This document shows positions 16,890 through 24,812 of a DNA stretch of 64,000 nt, piece by piece. The stretch lies in NCBI GenBank assembly GCA_964582545.1, contig CAZOSB010000005.1:1-64000 (forward strand). The letters are read 5' to 3'. The DNA is from JAVVUJ01 sp964582545. Lineage in GTDB: Bacteria; Bacillota; Clostridia; Peptostreptococcales; Anaerovoracaceae. How positions within the stretch are numbered: position 1 is the stretch's first letter; the number at the start of each line of letters is the position of its first letter. The notes under the pieces were generated by a model that saw only the letters and a list, made by a program, of their open reading frames with translations, was not told the origin of the DNA and ran no database searches. Both the position numbers and the translations under genes were made by a program.

Positions 16890-17912
16890 ATGTACAGCTT
16901 TAAAAGCGATTATAGCGAGGGGGCACATCCTAGGATATTGGAGGCTCTCAACTCGACCAACACAGAGCAAACCGACGGATACGGGGAGGATCCTCATTGT
17001 CAAAATGCCATCGAATTGATAAAGAAAGCCATCGGCACTCAAAAACCTGATGTTCATCTTATGGTGGGCGGTACTCAGACGAATTTTACTGCCATCTCTG
17101 CGTTCTTACGCCCTCATCACGCTGTGATAGCCGCAAAGTCCGGTCACATCTACGTTCACGAAACCGGGGCTGTAGAGGCTACCGGTCATAAAGTCATCCC
17201 TATCCCCACGGAAGAAGGAAAGCTTCTACCTGAGCAAATAATCCAGTGTCTCGTAGAACATGAAGACGAACACATGGTAAAGCCAAAATTGATATATATC
17301 TCCAACTCCACTGAGATTGGAACCATTTACACCAAACCTGAGCTAGAGGCTTTACGTTTGGTTTGTGATCAAAATGGATTGTACTTATACATGGATGGGG
17401 CCCGCTTGGCTTCCGCCCTAACGTCTCATAAGAACGACCTCACCATGGCAGATCTTCCCAATTTACTGGATGCCTTTTATATTGGAGGCACAAAAAACGG
17501 TGCTCTCTTTGGGGAAGCCCTTGTAATCTGCAACGACTTGCTAAAAGAGGACTTTCGATATCACATCAAGCAGAAGGGTGGACTGTTGGCAAAGGGACGA
17601 TTACTGGGCATTCAATTTGAAACCTTATTTGAGGACGATTTATACTTCCAATTAGGTGCTCATGCCAACCGCATGGCAACTTTACTGCGAGATGAAATAA
17701 AGTCAGCAGATTATGAATTTTTTACCGATTCTCCTTCTAATCAAATTTTTCCAATTTTGCCCAATGGACTGATAGAAAAATTGGAGAAAGAATATGCCTT
17801 TTATAGATGGAATAAAGTGAGTGCTGAGGATTCCACCATCAGATTAGTAACCTCTTGGGCTACAGAGGAAAAGTCTGTTCAAGAATTTCTGCAACGAATC
17901 AAAGAATTATAA
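16890..17912 (+). CDS. ltaE: Low-specificity L-threonine aldolase-like PLP enzyme
   Basis: This 340-residue fold-type I PLP enzyme of the beta-eliminating lyase/threonine aldolase family would split threonine or allo-threonine into glycine and acetaldehyde. N-terminal YSEGAHPRILEAL and GYGEDPHC are characteristic. ISNSTEIGTIYT, YLYMDGARLASAL (ring-stacking region) and YIGGTKNGALFGEALV, with the PLP lysine near residue 200, follow. A TAAAGGAGG ribosome binding site precedes the start. It is monocistronic, converging on the next gene with a 6-bp overlap of the 3' ends. Stereospecificity cannot be told from sequence. Confidence 0.88.
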   Translation: MYSFKSDYSEGAHPRILEALNSTNTEQTDGYGEDPHCQNAIELIKKAIGTQKPDVHLMVGGTQTNFTAISAFLRPHHAVIAAKSGHIYVHETGAVEATGHKVIPIPTEEGKLLPEQIIQCLVEHEDEHMVKPKLIYISNSTEIGTIYTKPELEALRLVCDQNGLYLYMDGARLASALTSHKNDLTMADLPNLLDAFYIGGTKNGALFGEALVICNDLLKEDFRYHIKQKGGLLAKGRLLGIQFETLFEDDLYFQLGAHANRMATLLRDEIKSADYEFFTDSPSNQIFPILPNGLIEKLEKEYAFYRWNKVSAEDSTIRLVTSWATEEKSVQEFLQRIKEL

Positions 17913-18578
17913 GCTAGGCATAGCGCTGGTTGCATTTCCGTACAAGCCATTAAAAAAGGGGGAGTTTCGCTCCATGGTATCCACGAGCCAGACACCTTCT
18001 TTTTTAGTGAGGGCCAATGTAAATTTGGCTTCATAATCTGCTGTAGCTGCAGCAACCTTTTCCAAAACCTTTGTCTCTACTTCTTTTTTTACATCCAATT
18101 CTGTGAGGTCCATTTGACCAAATTGCAAGGTAGCAAAAAAGTTCTTTAAAGCTTGATTAATTGCATCCCCTAGATTGATGGTTGTCATGGTCACATCCAC
18201 GGTGGCCGTAGGTTCCCCCCCCTCTTGCTCCGGTTGCGTAATCACTTCATTTTCCACTAGATATTGAAAACCCAATAGCTTCTCTGAAATTAGATCCTTG
18301 CTTTGCTTTTCATATTCAGGATTAACCACGTCATTGGTGCTTATGTCAAAGATTTTTTCATTTCCGGCATAGACAGTTTTAATGGTCTCAAAATCCTGTA
18401 ATTTTACTGCTTCCAAAAAAGTTTCAGTTGTGGCTATGGGTTTTGCCGTAATCAGCTTAGGAACTACAAAAAAACCAGCGGTTCCTACACCTATGACAGC
18501 AATAATTACTATAAGAGATACAATCAACTTTTTCTTTCCTAAAATAAATGCTTTTGCTTTGACTAATTTATCTTTCAA
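17907..18578 (-). CDS. Membrane-anchored hypothetical protein
   Basis: The 223-residue protein has a basic N-terminus, one membrane segment (LIVSLIVIIAVIGVGTAGFFVV, about 18-39, landmark only) and an external domain. The pattern ATTETFLEAVKLQDFETI resembles small stress-domain proteins of Firmicutes (DUF4878/DUF5105-like), which are often lipoproteins. No lipobox cysteine is seen here, so it is anchored by its helix. Its 3' end overlaps the threonine aldolase gene by 6 bp on the opposite strand. The function is unknown. Confidence 0.75.
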   Translation of the reverse strand: MKDKLVKAKAFILGKKKLIVSLIVIIAVIGVGTAGFFVVPKLITAKPIATTETFLEAVKLQDFETIKTVYAGNEKIFDISTNDVVNPEYEKQSKDLISEKLLGFQYLVENEVITQPEQEGGEPTATVDVTMTTINLGDAINQALKNFFATLQFGQMDLTELDVKKEVETKVLEKVAAATADYEAKFTLALTKKEGVWLVDTMERNSPFFNGLYGNATSAMPSL

Positions 18579-18651
18579 TTATGTTCACCTCAATCTACAG
18601 AATGTTTCTGTACGTTAGTTTAACATCTTGATAATGTTTTTACAATAAAAA

Positions 18652-18778
18652 ACGTGAAAATGACGGAATCAAAGATTCCTATTTCCATATGTCGCCCGCA
18701 AGGGACGACTCTTTGCAAGGTACGTTCTTTGATATTCCGTCAATATCGTCCTCGACGATATTTCCTACATAATAAAAA
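18652..18778 (+). repeat. Structured dispersed element, copy 1
   Basis: A non-coding element of about 127 bp that recurs at 24670-24794 with roughly 80% identity. In order it contains a nested hairpin (GGAATC-AAA-GATTCC inside a weaker outer stem), a hairpin CCC-GCAA-GGG closed by a GTCG/CGAC stem, a shared single-stranded-looking block GCAAGGTACGTTCTTTGATAT, and a 3' hairpin AATATCGTC/GACGATATT. Both copies end in TTCCTACATAATAAAA. Here it lies in a 328-bp gap without a downstream plus-strand gene. It could be a mobile palindromic element or a structured RNA; the rest of the gap is featureless. Confidence 0.8.
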
Positions 18779-18906
18779 AGATATAATTTATGAAAGCTTT
18801 TGAGCGTTCACTAGATATTTTAAAATCATATCAATCTTTAAACATCCTTAGAAGGCTCCTTTACTAACATAAATTATATCCTATAAGCTATGGTAATATT
18901 TAATTT

Positions 18907-20127
18907 TTATTTTTTGTCCAGTTCTAAGATGGAATTTAGAAGTACATTAGCCCCCATCCAGCACTGCTCTACAGAAGTGTGCTCTGGCTCACAGTGACTG
19001 TGCCCTTCGTCACTGGGAACAAAAATCATGGTGGTAGGTATTACATCTGCAACATATTGCGCATCGTGACCCGCGCCGCTGTAAATGTCCATATTGGAAT
19101 AACCTAACTCATCTACACTCTTTTTAACAATTCCAATCAGCTCTTGATCAAACTCAATGGTAGCTCGACCCCAGGCTTTCTCAAATTCCACTGTGCATTT
19201 GTCAAATTCCTTGGGCAGACTCTCAATTACTTCCACCACTTGCTTGATCACCCCTGGGTCTTTATGTCTTGCATCCAACGAGAAATCTACCATATCTGGA
19301 ATGACTGTATGAATGCATGGGTGGCAAAGGATTTCCCCTGTAGTATACACAAGGCTACTATCCAGTTTATCCAATTCCTGATGTAAGTACTTGATGGCAG
19401 AAGCCGCTGCCAGAAGTGCATCCCTCCTGTTTTTCATTGGAGTGGTTCCTGCATGGTCGGACTGTCCAAATGTTCTGATTCTGTAGTTTACCATACCCAG
19501 AACACCTTGTACCACTCCGATATCCTTCTTTTCTTCTTCCAAAACAGGACCTTGTTCAATATGAAGCTCAATCATAGCTCTATAATCTTTAGCATTTAAT
19601 CGATTTGCTTCTTCACCTTTATATCCACTTTCCTCCAATGCTTCTCCAAAAGTCTTTCCTTTTGCGTTGGTAGATGCCAACATTGTGTCTCTGTCAAACT
19701 TACCGCAGATTACTCCGGAGGACATCATTGCAGGTGGATAAAGGGAACCTTCTTCGTTGGTCCACACCATGACTGTAATAGGATGTCTGTGAGGGATGTT
19801 TTGTGTTACGATGGATTCTGCCACTTCCATAGCCGTTAAAACACCTAGAACACCATCGTAATTACCACCGTTTCTTACAGAATCCAAATGAGATCCTGAA
19901 GCGATGGCAGGAAGGTCTTCAGTGCCTTTAAAAGTTGCATAAATATTTGCCATATCATCCGTCTTGATTTCTGCGCCCAATGCTTTCATTCTTTTGCAAA
20001 ACTCATCTCTGGCCTGAATGGCTTCTGCTGAAAGAGAAAATCTGGTGATTCCACCATGGCCTGCATCTCCAAATTTGCTAAAAGTTACGATCTTGTCTTC
20101 CATTCTTGCTTTGTCACAAGTATACAT
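18907..20127 (-). CDS. M20-family allantoate amidohydrolase / N-carbamoyl-L-amino-acid hydrolase
   Basis: This 406-residue zinc hydrolase of the hydantoinase/carbamoylase family hydrolyses carbamoyl-amides such as allantoate, N-carbamoyl amino acids or ureidopropionate. Metal and catalytic signatures are GSHLDSVRNGGNYDGVLG, WTNEEGSLYPPAMMSSGV, the dimerisation-domain FGQSDHAGTTPM and the C-terminal SGAGHDAQYVA. The frame is open to 20307, but AAGGAGG lies 8 bases before the ATG at 20127 (MYTCDKARMEDK), so I use that start. No purine or hydantoin genes flank it. The exact substrate is undecided. Confidence 0.87.
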   Translation of the reverse strand: MYTCDKARMEDKIVTFSKFGDAGHGGITRFSLSAEAIQARDEFCKRMKALGAEIKTDDMANIYATFKGTEDLPAIASGSHLDSVRNGGNYDGVLGVLTAMEVAESIVTQNIPHRHPITVMVWTNEEGSLYPPAMMSSGVICGKFDRDTMLASTNAKGKTFGEALEESGYKGEEANRLNAKDYRAMIELHIEQGPVLEEEKKDIGVVQGVLGMVNYRIRTFGQSDHAGTTPMKNRRDALLAAASAIKYLHQELDKLDSSLVYTTGEILCHPCIHTVIPDMVDFSLDARHKDPGVIKQVVEVIESLPKEFDKCTVEFEKAWGRATIEFDQELIGIVKKSVDELGYSNMDIYSGAGHDAQYVADVIPTTMIFVPSDEGHSHCEPEHTSVEQCWMGANVLLNSILELDKK

Positions 20128-20543
20128 TTTTTCAGCCTCCTTAAACATTAATCTTTCCTTATAAAACGATTTAACTTTCCCACTCCCTTTGCAAAGACAA
20201 GGGTCTACTAAATCTAACAGTATCACTGGTGTTATTATCTCACTTTTTACTTTTTTTTGCAAGTTGTATTTGTAACTAGTTACGAAATTTTGTGAAGAAT
20301 CCATCAAAATATACCGATATTCGTTTAACTATTTTAACTATTATTGATATATTGTTAAACAATCTGTTAAAATTTAATGTCTTTTGGATAAATGAACTTA
20401 CTTGAATGCTGTACATAGGTCTTAAAAAAAAGCGCATACTAAAATAATTGACAATAAATTTGACTAAAATAATTAGTACAATAACTAACAAAAATTTTAC
20501 TCACCAAGTATCAAGATAATCACGAAAGGAGGCATTCAGAACT
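20128..20543. other. Intergenic region between divergent amidohydrolase and CrtI-like genes
   Basis: This 416-bp gap contains the minus-strand leader of the amidohydrolase, with a CCCTT/AAGGG hairpin near 20190-20210. It also contains a 12-bp palindrome GTAACTAGTTAC (20272-20283) that could be a divergent-promoter operator. No riboswitch family was recognised. Short open frames within it have no convincing ribosome binding site. Confidence 0.4.
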
Positions 20544-22031
20544 ATGGGATCTAAGGTCATTATAATCGGAAGTGGTATAGGGGGGCTTTGCAGCGGGATA
20601 CGTCTGGCAAAAGAAGGGTTTCAGGTGGAAATCTTTGAAAAGCGTAGAAAGGCAGGAGGTGTTGCACAGACTTTTCACAGTGAATATGAAGGGTTTCCCT
20701 TTGATACCTGCGCATCTATTACTATAGATCCTCAGTCCTATGAAACAATTTTTCGCGATGTTGGTTTAAGCCCTGAGGATTATTTTACATTTATGGATTT
20801 AGATATACTTTATAAGGTGTTTTTTGAAAATGGAGATACTTTTAATTTAAATCATGATTTATCGAAACAAATCGGTCATTTTGAAAAACAGTTTCAACAA
20901 CCTTTAAAAGATTATAAAGCATTTATTCAAAAGATGTATAAAAGATATGAGTTGGTGGATAAAGAATTCTTTAGCAAATCATTTATTAGTTTTAAGGACA
21001 TGTTTAACAAAAAAGATTTAAAAACTATAATGTCTTTAAGTCCACTAGGGTCGGTGGATTTTTTGGTAAACCGAAATTTCTCTAGTGAACATCTTAAAAA
21101 CCTACTGATGTTCCAAAGTTTCTACATGGGGACTTCACCTTATGAAATGGTTAATACTTATGCTACCGTTCCTGCCCTCTCTCAGCACAAAGGAATCAAA
21201 CATATAAAAGGTGGTATGGGGGCATACGTGGACGGACTTGTAAAAGCGTTTCTGGAATTAGGCGGGTGCATCCACTATTGTAGATCTGTAGAAGAAATAT
21301 TAATTAAAGACAAGGTTGCTTATGGTCTCGCCTGCGAAGGTCAATTTTTTCCAGCCGATTTGATTATATCAAATGCAGATTTGCCTTATACCATGTCTCG
21401 TCTAATTAAAAATGAAGTAATCAAGAATCGGTATAATCCAATGTACTCATCAAAATTTAAAATGTCTTGTTCTGTATTTATCTTAAGATTAGTTTTGAAT
21501 CGAAAGATGGATCAGTTCCATATGCACAATATATATATAAACGATACTTTTAAATCGGAAATAGAAAAAGTATTTTCAGGGAGACTGCCTTATAACCCTC
21601 CACTGTATATCTACTATCCCTCTTCCATAGATGATACATTCGTAAAAAATAATCAAACATGCATGAATATCATGGTTCGTGTGCCCAACTTAGCTTATGG
21701 AAATATCTTATGGGACGACATTACAATCAATAGAATGCGTAAAATTTGTGTTAGAACAATGGAAAAAATATCAGGTTTCTCGAATTTCTCCGATTTTATA
21801 ATTCATGAAGATTACGTAACTCCTGAAACCTTAGAATCTGATTATAATTGCTATATGGGAGCATCCTTTGGCATTGGACACAATACATCTCAAAGTATTG
21901 CTTTTCGTCCACAATGCAGAATTCCTTCTCTATTGAATCTTTATTTTACAGGCACATCGGTACATCCAGGTGCAGGAATCAATATGGTTATGAAAAGTGC
22001 CGAACTGGTCGTAAAGGAAATTACTTCCTGA
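20544..22031 (+). CDS. CrtI/CrtN-like FAD-dependent oxidoreductase (phytoene desaturase family)
   Basis: This 495-residue flavoprotein begins with the Rossmann motif IIGSGIGGLCSGIRLAKEGF and the FEKRRKAGG continuation. It ends with the family's GTSVHPGAGINMVMKSAEL block, typical of carotenoid desaturases and related polyene/retinol oxidoreductases. GGMGAYVDGLVKAF (about 230) is the usual middle motif. AAAGGAGG precedes the ATG. No phytoene synthase or other carotenoid gene adjoins it, so carotenoid desaturation is uncertain; isolated members in anaerobes may act on other lipids. It lies about 135 bp before ssrA. Confidence 0.82.
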   Translation: MGSKVIIIGSGIGGLCSGIRLAKEGFQVEIFEKRRKAGGVAQTFHSEYEGFPFDTCASITIDPQSYETIFRDVGLSPEDYFTFMDLDILYKVFFENGDTFNLNHDLSKQIGHFEKQFQQPLKDYKAFIQKMYKRYELVDKEFFSKSFISFKDMFNKKDLKTIMSLSPLGSVDFLVNRNFSSEHLKNLLMFQSFYMGTSPYEMVNTYATVPALSQHKGIKHIKGGMGAYVDGLVKAFLELGGCIHYCRSVEEILIKDKVAYGLACEGQFFPADLIISNADLPYTMSRLIKNEVIKNRYNPMYSSKFKMSCSVFILRLVLNRKMDQFHMHNIYINDTFKSEIEKVFSGRLPYNPPLYIYYPSSIDDTFVKNNQTCMNIMVRVPNLAYGNILWDDITINRMRKICVRTMEKISGFSNFSDFIIHEDYVTPETLESDYNCYMGASFGIGHNTSQSIAFRPQCRIPSLLNLYFTGTSVHPGAGINMVMKSAELVVKEITS

Positions 22032-22166
22032 TTTTTATCACATTTATAAAAATTCTTTAATATAATTGTAATGATTGATTTAGATTTTAAATGGTATAAT
22101 TATATTATAAAGCAATTCTTTAAATAATTAATTTTCAAATGAAAATTTTTAGAGAAAGAATGATAT

Positions 22167-22534
22167 GGGGGTGTAAAGGTTTCGACGGGGGTGTAGAAGC
22201 CAGGTAAGCGAGCCGTAGTTGCCAAGTCTACGTAAAAAGTGGCACGTTAAATATAAACGCTAAAAATAATAACAATTACGCTTTAGCTGCATAGCAGCAG
22301 CCGCACAGCGGCGCGTCGTCAGCCTTAATTTACCTGTAGGTTAAGAATCTGGCGTCAAATATACAGGAAAACGGTCTGTGAGCTCCTAGTAGCAGATCGG
22401 AACAATAGGATAGCCAAACTTGAAGCCTGCATTTGGGCGTCTTGCAAGGCGAAACTTTAAATCATCTGCTGCGCTCGGAGAAAGTCTTGTGGAAATGCTT
22501 TCGGACGTGAGTTCGACTCTCACCACCTTCACCA
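22167..22534 (+). ncRNA. ssrA: Transfer-messenger RNA (tmRNA)
   Basis: The 368-nt gene starts GGGGGTGTAAAGGTTTCGAC and ends with GTTCGACTCTCACCACC...ACCA, the hallmark tmRNA ends. GGGGGTG pairs with CACCTTC to form the acceptor stem, and CCA is encoded. The tag frame after the resume site reads AKNNNNYALAA then TAG, ending in the usual ALAA degron. tmRNA with SmpB rescues stalled ribosomes and tags products for ClpXP and Lon, both encoded in this window. Its 3' end is a common integration target, and altered copies of it follow at 22589 and 22765. Confidence 0.97.
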
Positions 22535-22574
22535 AAACCAAAAAGTAGCCTTTTAAGGCTACTTTTTGGTTTTT
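22535..22574 (+). terminator. Rho-independent terminator of ssrA
   Basis: AAACCAAAAAGTAGCC and its exact complement GGCTACTTTTTGGTTT flank a 6-base TTTTAA loop, beginning immediately after the encoded CCA. The long perfect stem followed by T residues is a textbook terminator. Confidence 0.9.
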
Positions 22575-22588
22575 GAAGCAGTAAAGAA

Positions 22589-22605
22589 AGTCGAACTCAC
22601 GTCCG
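22589..22605 (-). repeat. Inverted 17-bp copy of an internal ssrA segment
   Basis: AGTCGAACTCACGTCCG is the exact reverse complement of ssrA positions 22502-22518, which form the T-arm/3' domain. It lies 14 bp behind the terminator. It could pair with the tmRNA precursor if transcription reads through, or it may be a recombination scar. Confidence 0.85.
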
Positions 22606-22615
22606 GGATAGGGTT

Positions 22616-22755
22616 TGGGAAAGGGTTCCTTTCCCATCAGAGCCTGTGGCAAAAACAAACAGTGGGCACAGGCGGATTACCACTTCGGGGGTGACAGGAT
22701 GCCGTGCATCCGCCAAGAGGGGGCAGAGCCCCCTATGGAATTTGCGGAGCAAATT
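22616..22755. repeat. Array of five consecutive hairpins behind ssrA
   Basis: Five stem-loops follow each other almost without spacing. They are TGGGAAAGG/CCTTTCCCA (22616-22636), CCTGTG/CACAGG (22643-22672), GGCGGAT/ATCCGCC (22671-22714), AGGGGGC/GCCCCCT with loop AGA (22718-22734), and AATTTGC/GCAAATT with loop GGA (22739-22755). The block is much more GC-rich than the flanks. It is bounded by the inverted ssrA segment on the left and a direct copy of the ssrA 3' end on the right. It may be a structured RNA or the remnant of an ssrA-targeting mobile element. Confidence 0.75.
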
Positions 22756-22764
22756 GGATGTCAG

Positions 22765-22786
22765 TCGACTCTCACCACCTTCACCA
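22765..22786 (+). repeat. 22-bp direct copy of the ssrA 3' end (att-like)
   Basis: TCGACTCTCACCACC...CACCA is identical over 22 bp to ssrA 22513-22534. A direct repeat of a tmRNA 3' end, here 252 bp downstream of the original, is the classical footprint of site-specific integration into ssrA. No integrase gene is visible between or near the copies, so the element would be deleted or decayed. Confidence 0.8.
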
Positions 22787-22974
22787 TGACAAAAGCTTTG
22801 ATGAAAAAAAGGATAGGGCTTTTGCGAAAAAAGAGATATTTAAAGACTTCACTTGCAGTTCAAAAGGACAACTCCGCTATGAAAATGTATCAACAAGTTG
22901 TTTTTGAAATTGAAGATGGAACTGATGATATTTCTTTATTTTTATCAAAACTAAGAAACATAACCATTAGTTGA
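22787..22974 (+). pseudogene. C-terminal fragment of a GNAT acetyltransferase
   Basis: The plus-strand frame encodes LKTSLAVQKDNSAMKMYQQ followed by VVFEIEDGTDD. This matches the last strand-helix-strand of GNAT N-acetyltransferases (LSVxKDNxxAxxLYxKxGF). The N-terminal acetyl-CoA-binding part is missing. Upstream the frame runs straight into the ssrA 3' copy and hairpin DNA, so the gene is truncated. Its end overlaps the 3' end of the LuxR-type gene on the other strand. Confidence 0.6.
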
Positions 22975-23888
22975 CTTCTGCTGGAAATCCCTAATTTCCC
23001 ATATATGCTATGTATATGAGATTTTACTGTGCCTACAGTAATAAACAAATCCTCGCTTATTTGTTGATTGCTACGCCCCGCTACCACCAATTTTAAAATT
23101 TCAATTTCACGCTCTGTTAATTCATATTCAGAATATAACTCATTAATTTCATTTTGTTGGTATTGTAGAGATTTTTCATTATTCCTATTTTCAAAATTAT
23201 TTTTTTTAAGAATCATATTCTCTTTATCTTCTATAAAACCATCTATAGTACAGTATTTCTTAGAAGCAAGCAAATACCCCATAGATATAATCAAGTACGA
23301 GGTGTTTAACCAAATATTTATATTATCCTGTGATAAAGTTATTTTATAAAGGCAAAGATTTGTGGTGACATAAAGTAGTGCAAAGGCAGAAAAACTAGCT
23401 AAAATAATAAATAAGCTTTTATAATTTAATGCATATTGATATCTTTCTAACTCTATTTCTTGTTTTAATAACACAAGGTAATTTCCGCATATTAACAAAA
23501 GGCTTGAATTAAGAGCAATAAACTCCCATAAGTATAATTCGCTGAAAACAGTTGAAAGAAGACCGTTTACAAAAACGATAACACTTAACCAAACAAGTAA
23601 ATATGCGGAGGGGGTTTTGTCAAAAATAGTCCGAATGATTTTATCAAATATGTAAATCTTTAAAAGGGTAAATGCTAATGTTATCACGTTAAACAAATAA
23701 TGGGAAATAAAATGAAGGTTTAATAAAAGCTGTATTTGTTTACATACAGCGCTTAAAATAAAAATATATAAAAGGATAATAATGCATAAAAAATCTTTTT
23801 TTTCGGTTTTGGCATATGCCATAAAGCACATTCCCAAAGTTACACTAAAAATTAAAATTGAAAATACACTATACAGATTTGAAGCCAA
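22890..23888 (-). CDS. Membrane-bound LuxR-family regulator (seven-helix sensor)
   Basis: About 332 residues. The N-terminal half has roughly seven hydrophobic helices (to about residue 210). A short linker leads to a LuxR/GerE helix-turn-helix: LTEREIEILKLVVAGRSNQQ, ISEDLFITVGTVKSHI, YGKLGISSRSQL. It is probably a membrane receptor that binds DNA directly, with its ligand unknown. I prefer the TTG start at 23888, which has GAGGTGAG 7 bases upstream; an ATG at 23948 is in frame but lacks a ribosome binding site. It is divergent from the PEBP gene and is the first intact gene of the accessory region. Confidence 0.82.
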   Translation of the reverse strand: MASNLYSVFSILIFSVTLGMCFMAYAKTEKKDFLCIIILLYIFILSAVCKQIQLLLNLHFISHYLFNVITLAFTLLKIYIFDKIIRTIFDKTPSAYLLVWLSVIVFVNGLLSTVFSELYLWEFIALNSSLLLICGNYLVLLKQEIELERYQYALNYKSLFIILASFSAFALLYVTTNLCLYKITLSQDNINIWLNTSYLIISMGYLLASKKYCTIDGFIEDKENMILKKNNFENRNNEKSLQYQQNEINELYSEYELTEREIEILKLVVAGRSNQQISEDLFITVGTVKSHIHSIYGKLGISSRSQLMVMFLSFDKNKEISSVPSSISKTTC

Positions 23889-24072
23889 TGAATATCTCAC
23901 CTCGCACGTTAATAGTTGTAAAAATAATATATTATTGATATGATACAAGAAAAATGAATTTTGTTCAAGCGCTTTCTAACTAACTACTACAAGAAATCGG
24001 CATAAAGAAAAACTATTACTAAAGTTATATTCAAAATATATCTCATTTACCTTTAAATCTATCCTTAGTTCA

Positions 24073-24101
24073 TTGAGCAAATAATTAATATCTAGTATAA
24101 T
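24073..24101 (+). promoter_or_regulatory. SigA-type promoter of the PEBP gene
   Basis: TTGAGC at 24073-24078 and a perfect TATAAT at 24096-24101 are 17 bases apart, about 60 bp upstream of the PEBP start. It faces away from the LuxR-type gene, which could regulate it. Confidence 0.6.
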
Positions 24102-24160
24102 CTACCTACGTTAGATGTAATAGCCATCAATAAATTATAAAAGGAGGTGAGAATACAAAA

Positions 24161-24658
24161 ATGAAAATAATTTCTGAAGCATTTGAAAATGGATTTATTA
24201 AAGAGAAGTATGGAAAAAAATCTAATGATTCCATTCAAGGTGTTCCACAATTATCTTTTCCTATTAGCTGGATTGAGGCACCAGAAGAAACAAAGTCCTT
24301 TGCAATTGTGTTTATAGATTATGATAATGTTATAGGTGAAGGTATAATTTGGGTACACTGGCTTGCTGCAAACATTTCAGCTACTAAGACACAACTTGAA
24401 GAAGATGCATCCAAAACTGACAAATCTTTTATTCAAGGTAAAAACACTTGGGCATTCCAACTTGGCAATGACAACCTGATATGCAATATGTACGGGGGTC
24501 CGGCTCCTGAAGATCGACCTCACGAATATGAATTACAACTATATGCACTAAGCGATACCTTAAATCTAAAAAACGGATATTACTATAATGAATTTTTAAG
24601 GGAAATCCGTGAAAAAGTTTTAGATTATGCGGTAATTAGAGGTGTATATAACAACTAA
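24161..24658 (+). CDS. YbhB/YbcL-type PEBP-like protein
   Basis: The 165-residue protein is a phosphatidylethanolamine-binding-protein fold member (bacterial YbhB/YbcL, 'Raf kinase inhibitor-like'). Visible features are the anion-site region FVIDYDNVIGEGIIWVHWLAANI (landmark positions about 47-70, slightly divergent from the usual DPDAP...HWV), GKNTWAFQLGN and YGGPAPEDRPHEYELQLYAL. A strong AGGAGGTGAG precedes the ATG. The biochemical role of the bacterial family is poorly known. It lies between the LuxR-type regulator and the transporter. Confidence 0.88.
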   Translation: MKIISEAFENGFIKEKYGKKSNDSIQGVPQLSFPISWIEAPEETKSFAIVFIDYDNVIGEGIIWVHWLAANISATKTQLEEDASKTDKSFIQGKNTWAFQLGNDNLICNMYGGPAPEDRPHEYELQLYALSDTLNLKNGYYYNEFLREIREKVLDYAVIRGVYNN

Positions 24659-24669
24659 AAATCTAACTA

Positions 24670-24794
24670 ACGTGGAAATTACGGAATCAAGGATTCCTAT
24701 TTCCATATGTCGCCCCCAGAGGGCGGCTCTTCGCAAGGTACGTTCTTTGATATGACCTTAATATCGTCAAAGACCATATTTCCTACATAATAAA
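24670..24794 (+). repeat. Structured dispersed element, copy 2
   Basis: Second copy of the element at 18652-18778. The hairpins persist despite base changes: GGAATC-AAG-GATTCC inside TGGAAAT/ATTTCCA, GTCGCCC/GGGCGGC in place of GTCGCCC/GGGACGAC, and a 3' hairpin AATATCGTC/GACCATATT with one mismatch. The block GCAAGGTACGTTCTTTGATAT is unchanged. It ends 18 bp before the APC transporter start, so it forms most of that gene's leader. Confidence 0.8.
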
Positions 24795-24812
24795 AAGAAA
24801 GGAATGAAGATT

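Noticed and set aside
20128..20290. Possible purine riboswitch in front of the amidohydrolase
   Set aside because: The CCCTT/AAGGG hairpin lacks the conserved three-way junction and loop sequences of purine riboswitches.
20128..20307. 60-residue N-terminal extension of the M20 amidohydrolase
   Set aside because: The extension is unlike the family, and AAGGAGG lies directly before the internal ATG at 20127.
20276..20491. A 71-codon minus-strand frame in the amidohydrolase-CrtI gap
   Set aside because: AT-rich composition, no ribosome binding site and no recognisable protein pattern; it looks like a chance frame in intergenic DNA.
22060..22166. Promoter of ssrA
   Set aside because: A TATAAT at 22095-22100 exists, but the -35 is poor and the distance to the mature 5' end is about 67 bases; not firm enough to list.
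22615..22974. A 119-codon plus-strand frame behind ssrA
   Set aside because: Its first half translates hairpin DNA and the ssrA 3' copy. Only the last part resembles a GNAT protein, so it is treated as a pseudogene fragment, not an intact gene.
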